A stretch of DNA of 42,280 bases from an uncultured Lachnospiraceae bacterium. GTDB taxonomy: Bacteria; Bacillota; Clostridia; Lachnospirales; Lachnospiraceae. Each line of letters opens with the position of its first letter. Position 1 is the stretch's first letter. Under the pieces are notes generated by a model, which did not search any database, was not told where the DNA came from, and saw nothing but the letters and a program-made list of their open reading frames with translations. The stretch is from positions 1-42,280 of the forward strand of contig CAOKQK010000025.1 in assembly GCA_948470905.1 (NCBI GenBank), in the 5' to 3' direction. Made by a program: the position numbers and the translations under genes. Below are positions 33,083-39,747 of the stretch, piece by piece.

Positions 33083-33236
33083 GTCGCAACAGAGCCTAAG
33101 TCTGAAGACAGGTTGAATCGGGAATGCGCGATGGATTCTCGTATAAGGGAGTGTATTTTCGGGGTAATCTTGACCGTATAAGCCAGGTATTGGGAAATGT
33201 GCGGTGTTTTCAAGGCTGGCTTTGTGCGGTTGCGAC
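33083..33236. repeat. 154-bp segment bounded by 8-bp inverted ends
   Basis: GTCGCAAC (33083-33090) and GTTGCGAC (33229-33236) form perfect inverted ends in an otherwise gene-free gap (33041-33255). There is no transposase and no clear target duplication. It may be a very small non-autonomous element or a long stem. Confidence 0.3.
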
Positions 33237-33255
33237 ATTTTCAAGTAATAAAAAA

Positions 33256-33353
33256 AGTCTCGGAACGGGGAAGCCTACGGAAGGAATTTAAGACGCGTCA
33301 GCGGCAGAAAATCCTTCCAGCCCAAGGGGGCGTAGAAGTGTAGAGACGGGACT
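33256..33353 (+). repeat. Nested-hairpin element, copy 3 (divergent apical half)
   Basis: Outer stem GTCTC (33257-33261)/GAGAC (33343-33347) and the basal GGAAGGA/TCCTTCC stem are kept. The apical part is different: AATTTAAGACGC, loop GTCA, GCGGCAGAAAA. The second stem is weak. It belongs to the same apical variant as copy 5. Confidence 0.8.
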
Positions 33354-33360
33354 AAAAAAC

Positions 33361-33464
33361 AGTCTCGGAACGGAGATGCCCCCGGAAGGAATTTCCAGCT
33401 GCATTTGTGTGCAGATGGAAAATCCTTCCAGCCCAAAGGGGCATAGAAGTGTAGAGACGGAACT
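33361..33464 (+). repeat. Nested-hairpin element, copy 4 (upstream of ankyrin gene 1)
   Basis: 105-bp period from copy 3. Outer stem 33362-33366/33454-33458, second stem ATGCCCC (33376-33382)/GGGGCAT (33438-33444), and a long stem as in copy 2 with one A-A mismatch. About 8 nt separate its end from the AGGAGG of the ankyrin gene. Confidence 0.9.
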
Positions 33465-33484
33465 AAATTTAGGAGGAGTTTGAA

Positions 33485-34465
33485 ATGCAGTTGGATGATT
33501 TGTTTTTGAAGGCGTGTCAGAACGGGCAGAAAAGTGTGGTCATCACGTTTTTAAAAAAGGGTGGCATCAATGTTGACAAGAGAGACATGAATGGTTTCAC
33601 CCCTTTGCACCACGCGTGCAGGAAAGGTGCCAGGGATATTGTCAAGCTTCTGATTGAGAACAGTGCGGATGTGAACATGGCATCCAATACCAGCATCACA
33701 CCCTTGCATCTGGCGGCACAGCTGGGGAATCAGGAGATCATACAGTGCCTGTTGGATGCCGGGGCGGATATCAATGCCACAGATAAGGAGGGCAAGAGTG
33801 TCCTCATCTACAGTGTGCTGGCAAAGAAGGTAGAGGCGGCGAAGTATCTGATCGCCAAGGGAGCCGATGCGGCTGTCAAGGACAACGACAACAGGACGGC
33901 TCTGGATTATGCCAATGCGCTGGGGCTGCCGTATTTTGTGTCGGAGGTTTCCACAGATACCCTGGGGGAGACGGATGCTTACGGTAACACCCCCCTACAC
34001 CAGGCCAGCTTCAACGGACAGAGCGAGGTTGTGAAGGTGATGCTGGCGAAGGGGGAGGCTGATGTAAACGCTGTGAATAATGACGGGGAAACCCCACTGT
34101 TTGTGGCGGTGGACAGTAACAATATCTATGTCTCTGAGCTTCTGCTGGGGGCGGGGGCTCAGCCTGACAGGGCGACAAACGAGGGGGTCTGTCCCATCCA
34201 TGCAGCGGCAATGAATGGGAATGAGCACATGGTCGATGTGTTGATTAAGCATGGCGCGGATATTAACTGTCGGGATAAATACGGAGAGACTGCGCTGATC
34301 ATCGCAGCCAGGAAGGGTATGAACAATGTAGTGTCCGAGCTGACAGCGAAGGGGGCGGATGTTACCTGCGCCGATCAGGACGAACATACCGCCCTGTATT
34401 ATGCATCAGAGAGCGGCTTTAACGAGATCGTTGAGATATTGCTGATGGCTGGGGCTGAGTCATAA
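33485..34465 (+). CDS. Ankyrin-repeat protein 1
   Basis: 326 residues with AGGAGG 8-10 nt upstream. About nine ankyrin repeats of 33 residues cover nearly the whole chain, for example NGFTPLHHACRKGARDIVKL, TPLHLAAQLGNQEIIQCLLD and GETALIIAARKGMNNVV. There is no signal peptide, membrane segment or catalytic domain, so it is a soluble protein-binding protein. Its gene lies behind two nested-hairpin copies. The downstream neighbour is a second ankyrin gene. Confidence 0.9.
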   Translation: MQLDDLFLKACQNGQKSVVITFLKKGGINVDKRDMNGFTPLHHACRKGARDIVKLLIENSADVNMASNTSITPLHLAAQLGNQEIIQCLLDAGADINATDKEGKSVLIYSVLAKKVEAAKYLIAKGADAAVKDNDNRTALDYANALGLPYFVSEVSTDTLGETDAYGNTPLHQASFNGQSEVVKVMLAKGEADVNAVNNDGETPLFVAVDSNNIYVSELLLGAGAQPDRATNEGVCPIHAAAMNGNEHMVDVLIKHGADINCRDKYGETALIIAARKGMNNVVSELTAKGADVTCADQDEHTALYYASESGFNEIVEILLMAGAES

Positions 34466-34636
34466 AGTCAACAATCCCGTTGCAAGCAGCGGGGGATGTG
34501 ACCCTCGCGGCATTTGCCAAGGCCTTACAGGATTTGGCTCATTGCTCGCGGGAATCAAGGCAGGAGCTGTGGGCTGAAATATTTCCGCACCGGAGCCGGA
34601 GGTTCCGGCGTGGAAAACACAGACAGGACTTAAAAC

Positions 34637-34733
34637 AGCCTCGGAAACGGACACGCCCCGGAAGGAATTTAAGACGCGGGAGCGGCAGAAGTTACTTCCA
34701 GTCAGAGGGGCGAAGGAGAGCAGAGGCGGAACT
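34637..34733 (+). repeat. Nested-hairpin element, copy 5 (upstream of ankyrin gene 2)
   Basis: Outer stem GCCTC (34638-34642)/GAGGC (34723-34727) and second stem CGCCCC (34654-34659)/GGGGCG (34707-34712): both differ from copies 2 and 4 by paired changes that keep base pairing. The apical part is of the copy-3 type. A hairpin GCCGGA/TCCGGC (34595-34609) sits 5' of it, like the linker hairpins of copies 1 and 2. The rest of the gap (34466-34594) contains a CCCGTTG/CAGCGGG stem and no gene. Confidence 0.85.
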
Positions 34734-34772
34734 GGAATAAAAAAAGCGGGACTGGAATTAGGAGGTATACAG

Positions 34773-36044
34773 ATGGTAATCAATTACGAGGAGAGCAGGG
34801 AAAACGTAGAGAGGGTGCTGGCAGGGGAGCTGGATCCGGAGGCGGCGGAGTTGTGGCCTCTGATCTACTATCTGACGGTCATGATCCGGGATCCCAAAAA
34901 TGACAGGGAGTATGTGGACAAAAGCCTTACGCTTTTTGAAAAGCTGCTGCAAAAGGTGGACCAGGACGAGGATGACGAGATGGAGATGGTCATCGAGGCG
35001 GCGGACAGTATCATCGGTTGGGAAGGGCCGGTGGAGAGGGTGCTGGAGCTGATAGCGGAGGCGGGGGTGAGCTTTACCGAGCCAAGATATTATGAGAGGG
35101 AGCTTACCAATCTTAGGGACCACTTTCTGGATTACAGGGTCCGCATTGAGACAGTGGTTAAGATGGCGGAGCTGGGCATCGATCTGAACGAGGCTCTGAT
35201 CAAGGGAAAGACGCCCGCGTATATTATTGCCCACAAGGAGAGGGTGAAGACCTGGGGGAGCGGCGCCAACGAGATTGAGGAGAGCTATGCAAAGATGGTG
35301 GAGGAATACTTCAGCGTGGAGTCCATGGAGGCGCTGAATGCCGAGGGAACCTCCGCGGCCCATGAGGCGGTCAGGCGTGACCATCATGAAATGCTGGCGG
35401 CGATGCTGAAAAAGGGCATTGATGTGAATGTCACAGAGGACCAGCCCCAGGTGGCGGGAACTACAATGCTGATGACGGCTTGTGCCTACAGTTTCCTTGA
35501 TACTGTGAAGATGCTGATGGACGCCGGGGCGGATGACAGCCTGAAGAATGTGGCGGACGAGACGGCGGCGCATATAGCGGTTTCCATAAAGGTCCGTTAT
35601 AAGGAAATAACCAACGAGGAGAGGGCGGAGATGCTGAAGTGCCTGAAAAACATTGACATTCCAGGCAAAAACGGCAGGACACCCCTGATGACTGCACAGA
35701 ACTATGACCTGCATGGCTCCCACACGCTGACGCCTGTGTTTATTGAGAAAGGCGCGGATGTAAACCGGGTGGATGACAACGGAAATACGGCTCTTATGCT
35801 TCATGCGGAGTGGTACTGCGACAAGGATGTATTCAAGGCGATGGTGAAGGCGGGATATGATGTCAACGCCAGGAACAAGGCGGGAAATACGGTGCTTCAC
35901 TATGCAATGAAAAACAACAGCAGTGAAGTGGCGGTCTACCTTATCAAGAAAGGTGCGGATGTAAACGTCGCCAACGAGAAGCAGGTGACTCCCATGCAGA
36001 TCGCGGTGGAGAAAGGCATGGACGAGGTGCTGGCGTTCCTGTAA
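34773..36044 (+). CDS. Ankyrin-repeat protein 2 with a helical N-terminal domain
   Basis: 423 residues, AGGAGG 8 nt before the ATG. Residues 1-180 are helical and acidic, without a recognised domain. From about 185 to 423 there are ankyrin repeats: GTSAAHEAVRRDHHEMLAAM, GTTMLMTACAYSFLDTVKML, NGRTPLMTAQNYDL, GNTALMLHAEW, GNTVLHYAMKNNSSEVAVYL. Soluble, probably a protein-interaction partner of unknown target. It is separated from the TerB-type operon downstream by a 361-nt gap with two large hairpins. Confidence 0.85.
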   Translation: MVINYEESRENVERVLAGELDPEAAELWPLIYYLTVMIRDPKNDREYVDKSLTLFEKLLQKVDQDEDDEMEMVIEAADSIIGWEGPVERVLELIAEAGVSFTEPRYYERELTNLRDHFLDYRVRIETVVKMAELGIDLNEALIKGKTPAYIIAHKERVKTWGSGANEIEESYAKMVEEYFSVESMEALNAEGTSAAHEAVRRDHHEMLAAMLKKGIDVNVTEDQPQVAGTTMLMTACAYSFLDTVKMLMDAGADDSLKNVADETAAHIAVSIKVRYKEITNEERAEMLKCLKNIDIPGKNGRTPLMTAQNYDLHGSHTLTPVFIEKGADVNRVDDNGNTALMLHAEWYCDKDVFKAMVKAGYDVNARNKAGNTVLHYAMKNNSSEVAVYLIKKGADVNVANEKQVTPMQIAVEKGMDEVLAFL

Positions 36045-36078
36045 GGCTGTGGGACGGGGTGTCTGCGGGAAGATAATG

Positions 36079-36183
36079 GGGTATCAGCTGACCATCAAAA
36101 ACAGATGGCAGGGTGATACCCAATGTCAGTAACTCAGGGAATTCTTGGCAGGAACCTTTTGCCCCCGGCATCCTGACATTGGG
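36079..36183 (+). promoter_or_regulatory. Two overlapping, mutually exclusive hairpins between ankyrin gene 2 and the TerB-type operon
   Basis: Hairpin 1: GGGTATCA (36079-36086)/TGATACCC (36114-36121), with CCATC/GATGG inside. Hairpin 2: CCCAATGTCAG (36119-36129)/CTGACATTGGG (36173-36183). They share bases 36119-36121, so only one can form fully. No U-run follows either. The rest of the gap (36184-36405) shows no gene and no convincing promoter. Confidence 0.45.
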
Positions 36184-36405
36184 ATAAGATTGTAAATTTT
36201 ATATTGGAGAAGCGGCAGAGGGATAACGGATGATTCAGGCTTATTCCTCTGTTTTTTATGCACAGACCCGTGCAAAGGAATATGCCACAGATCGGCGCAC
36301 GGATAAAAATGCCCTTCTTGCAATATACAGGCAAATATGGTAAGCTATGGATTGTAGACAGCGAACATGTGTTGGTAATTTTTTGAATTTGCAGGGTACA
36401 GCAGC

Positions 36406-38313
36406 GTGGGAAAATTTGATAAGGAATACGAAGCGTTCCGAATATTTGAGGAAATATTGGAGCAGTCGCAGGCTGAACAGGCACAGGCTGAACAGCCGCA
36501 GGCAGAAAGAATAGAAAATGGAATTGGGCATCAGCCTGCGGGTGGGAAAGCGGAACACGCAGAGGCTCCTTATTATGAGATAGAATATGATTCCTGCCCG
36601 ATGCACGGGGTGGGCAGATTTGTATTGAAGTCCAGTAAAATTGAAGCGCCCAAAAAGGATGAAACCAGGGATATTTTCAACCAGATGCGCGATATTGCGA
36701 GAAAATACAGGACTTCCTATTTTAACAGTTCCAAATTCTATAATAAGGCAGCACAGCAGGAAAATGCTAAGATCTTTTATAAACAGGGTATGTTTATGAA
36801 GGATTTTAAGGATGAATATGATAAATCTGTTCATTATTCATCCTATTATCCCAGTTATCAGATGATGGGGTATGACCAGCTTCGGACTTATTTTACATGG
36901 AGGACAAAGGTCAGACAAAAGGAGGTTGAAAACACCTCCCTGTCTTACGCGTTCCTGTATATTTACGAACTCCTTAACAATATCGGCGTGGACGGACCGG
37001 AAGAAGGTCTGGAGAAGCTGATGTTTTTCTGGGAGGCTTACAGGATATACGATGGCAGTATTGACAAATATATGCTGCAATGGGTGAAAGATTACCATAT
37101 TTATTATGAATTACCCAGGCCATTTAAGGAATTCCTGGAAGAAAACGGCCTGGAGGCGCACTATCCGGAATTGTCCGGCCCGGAGGATAAATTTGACTTA
37201 TTCTGTTCCATTTCTAAGTATGATATCAGAAAATCGGTGTTCTTTTGTGAAGGCAGCATGGAACAAAAGCATTCCATGGAAGAAGGGCATTCCATGGAAC
37301 AAAAGCATTCCATGGAACAGGGAAATGTTGTGGAAAAAGTGCGTTCCAGGGATTTTATAAAAGGCTGTTTCTATTTTGTACTGGACAGGCTGAAACAGGT
37401 GCTTGCGGAAAACCGGATAAATTTTGACGAATTTATATTTCAGCCGGCAAAGAATATGGTGATATGGACACCATTTAAAGGGGCGCTTTTTTACCCGGCA
37501 GCCAGGCAGCAGGACAGGAAGGTGGTGTTGTCGGAGAGGGAAATCTATTTGTGCAGCGGAAACCGTTGGACATTTAATACGGTGATTACCGCGGAGAGCG
37601 GGAAAAGGCTCATTGGTTATTGCATGAAACAAATGGAGTCCACCCTGAGAAAAGCGGTAAAGTACAAATACAGACTTTCCGCCGGTACTGACATGCTCAG
37701 CCCTGTAATGGCGGCTGAATTGCAAAAAGCAAACATATTTCTTGAGAAGACAGTCACGGAGGCGAGCCTGGAATATTACAGGGAAGCCACCAAAACGGTA
37801 GTGAGTATAGATTCCAGGGCACTGGAAAGAATCAGGGAAGAAGCGCTGGCTACACAGGAGAAGCTGATTGTGCCGGAGCAGGAGGAATTTCGGTTTGCAC
37901 TATCCGCTTCCGCGGCTCAGGGGAGCCTTGCAGAACAGGAAAATACCGAAATACAGGGCAGGATTGCAAAGCAGGAAGACAGCCTGGCACAAGGCAGTTT
38001 TGGGCATGACAGGAAAACGGGAACGGGGCTGCAGCAAGGAGAAAGGACGGATTTGGCGGCTTCCGCATCAGAACCGTGGGATGGCTTAAAGGCAGCCTTG
38101 GAGGAAACGGAAAAGAGCGCCTTGCTTATTGTGTTAAACGGGGAAACAGACATAAAACATTTTGCTGACAGCCATGGCATCATGCTGGAGGTCCTGATGG
38201 ACAGGATTAATGAGAAGGCCATGGACTTTATCGGTGATAACCTTCTGGACAGTGAATTCCAGATTTATGAGGATTATGCAGAACAAGTGAAGGGAATGGT
38301 GGAGACAGGATGA
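36406..38313 (+). CDS. TerB_N-domain protein (first gene of a three-gene defence-like module)
   Basis: About 635 residues. The start is probably the GTG at 36406; the ribosome-binding site is weak (GGG 10 nt upstream) and no nearby in-frame ATG is better. After a low-complexity N-terminus (AEQAQAEQPQAE) the TerB N-terminal domain is clear at about 145-215: YDQLRTYFTWRTKVRQ, SYAFLYIYELLNNIGV. The later part (about 380-630) looks like the TerB C-terminal partner domain. Between lies an insert with four SMEQKH-type hexapeptides coded by 18-bp tandem units (37255-37326). These proteins have been linked by comparative genomics to tellurite-type stress and anti-phage systems. The stop overlaps the next start (ATGA). 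Confidence 0.75.
   Translation: MGKFDKEYEAFRIFEEILEQSQAEQAQAEQPQAERIENGIGHQPAGGKAEHAEAPYYEIEYDSCPMHGVGRFVLKSSKIEAPKKDETRDIFNQMRDIARKYRTSYFNSSKFYNKAAQQENAKIFYKQGMFMKDFKDEYDKSVHYSSYYPSYQMMGYDQLRTYFTWRTKVRQKEVENTSLSYAFLYIYELLNNIGVDGPEEGLEKLMFFWEAYRIYDGSIDKYMLQWVKDYHIYYELPRPFKEFLEENGLEAHYPELSGPEDKFDLFCSISKYDIRKSVFFCEGSMEQKHSMEEGHSMEQKHSMEQGNVVEKVRSRDFIKGCFYFVLDRLKQVLAENRINFDEFIFQPAKNMVIWTPFKGALFYPAARQQDRKVVLSEREIYLCSGNRWTFNTVITAESGKRLIGYCMKQMESTLRKAVKYKYRLSAGTDMLSPVMAAELQKANIFLEKTVTEASLEYYREATKTVVSIDSRALERIREEALATQEKLIVPEQEEFRFALSASAAQGSLAEQENTEIQGRIAKQEDSLAQGSFGHDRKTGTGLQQGERTDLAASASEPWDGLKAALEETEKSALLIVLNGETDIKHFADSHGIMLEVLMDRINEKAMDFIGDNLLDSEFQIYEDYAEQVKGMVETG
37255..37326 (+). repeat. 18-bp tandem repeat (4 copies) in the TerB_N gene
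   Basis: Four in-frame units coding S-M-E-(Q/E)-(K/G)-(H/N): 37255, 37273, 37291 and 37309. Units 1 and 3 are almost identical. Confidence 0.9.
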
Positions 38314-39626
38314 CGAAGCAAGTACCCAGAAGGATAGCCAATATTTTGATAAATGCATTAAAAGGCGGCGTAGTGCCCCGGGCGGGGCTGGAATATATCA
38401 CAGTCGGGCGCACACAGGAGATTTCAGCCATTTTACATGACATTGAAATGATTGAAGAAGGGGGCGCTTCCTTCCGGTTTATTGTGGGGAAATATGGCAG
38501 CGGGAAAAGTTTCCTGCTCCAGACAATGCGCAATTATGCCACGGCAAAGGGGTTTGTCGTTGTGGACGCAGACCTTTCCCCGGAGCGCCGTTTCGCAGGG
38601 ACAAAGGGGCAGGGGCTTGCCACCTATAAGGAACTGATAAAAAATCTTTCCACGAAGTCAAAGCTCGACGGCGGTGCATTGCCGCTGATATTGGAAAAAT
38701 GGATTTCAGGCATACAGACAACAATAAAAATGGAAACCAGGGCAGAGGGCGGGGAATTTGATGCACTTGTGGAAAAGCAGATTTATGCAGTGGCGGGCTC
38801 CCTGGAAGGAATGGTAAATGGGTTTGAATTTGCCAGGGCTGTGGTGCTTTACTGGAAGGCCTACCGGGAGGACGATACGGCGCTGAAGTCCAATGTCTTA
38901 AGATGGTTCCGGGGAGAGTACCCTACCCGGAAGGAGGCCAAAGAAGACTTGGGCATTAATTTTATTGTGACGGACGAGACATGGTATGATTTCCTGAAGG
39001 TATTTGCTGTTTTCCTGGTGGGGGCCGGATATAAAGGCATGCTGGTGGTTATTGACGAATTGGTCAATATATTTAAGATACCGAATTCCATTACCAGGGC
39101 GAACAATTATGAAAAGATACTTACCATGTACAATGATGTGCTGCAGGGCAAGGCACAGCATATCGGTTTCCTCATGGGAGGCACTCCCCAGTGTATTGAG
39201 GATAAATATAAAGGTGTGTTCAGCTATGAGGCGCTGCGTTCCCGGCTGGCAGAGGGGCATTTTGCAACGGAAGATGTCAGGGATTTTTCGGCGCCTGTTA
39301 TCAGGCTCCAGATGCTGACCCAAGAGGAAATGTATGTTTTGGTGGAAAAGCTGTTGAGTATACATACTCAGTTGTACAGCTATACGTCGTCCCTGACACA
39401 GGAGGATTTGGTCTATTTCCTTACGGTGGAATATAACCGGGTGGGAGCCAGCACACATATTACGCCCCGGGAGATTATCCGGGATTTTATTGAATTGATC
39501 AATATCCTGCACCAGACCCCCCAGAAAAGCGTGGCGGAAATCCTTGGTAGCAACAGCTTTGAGATGGCAAAGGGAGGCCTGCCGGAGGAAGAAATACACG
39601 AGGAATTTCAGGAATTTGAAATCTGA
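38310..39626 (+). CDS. DUF2791 (BrxD-like) P-loop ATPase
   Basis: 438 residues, start overlapping the upstream stop by 4 nt. Walker A GKYGSGKS at residues 60-67, Walker B MLVVIDELVNI near 247-257, and the family motif FLMGGTPQCIEDKYKGVFSY followed by EALRSRLAEG. The N-terminus (RRIANILINALKGGVVP) is also typical. BrxD is the name of this family in type 2 BREX anti-phage systems, where it pairs with a helicase of the BrxHI type. Here the BREX methylase, PglZ and PglW/PglY genes are not in view. ATP-driven remodelling or sensing on DNA is the likely role. The next gene starts 121 nt downstream. Confidence 0.85.
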   Translation: MTKQVPRRIANILINALKGGVVPRAGLEYITVGRTQEISAILHDIEMIEEGGASFRFIVGKYGSGKSFLLQTMRNYATAKGFVVVDADLSPERRFAGTKGQGLATYKELIKNLSTKSKLDGGALPLILEKWISGIQTTIKMETRAEGGEFDALVEKQIYAVAGSLEGMVNGFEFARAVVLYWKAYREDDTALKSNVLRWFRGEYPTRKEAKEDLGINFIVTDETWYDFLKVFAVFLVGAGYKGMLVVIDELVNIFKIPNSITRANNYEKILTMYNDVLQGKAQHIGFLMGGTPQCIEDKYKGVFSYEALRSRLAEGHFATEDVRDFSAPVIRLQMLTQEEMYVLVEKLLSIHTQLYSYTSSLTQEDLVYFLTVEYNRVGASTHITPREIIRDFIELINILHQTPQKSVAEILGSNSFEMAKGGLPEEEIHEEFQEFEI

Positions 39627-39747
39627 TAAAGTTCTGGAAGGGCAGGGAGGGAATAATTTGCCGCAGGCAGGATAAATTGCTGCAGATGTCATGGGTTCCA
39701 CAGGCGGCACAAAATGCCCCTTGTGGCAATTGGATAGGAGAGCATAG

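Noticed and set aside
33041-34772. CRISPR array
   Set aside because: The repeats are ~100 nt, contain internal stems, have no unique spacers of regular size, and no cas genes are nearby.
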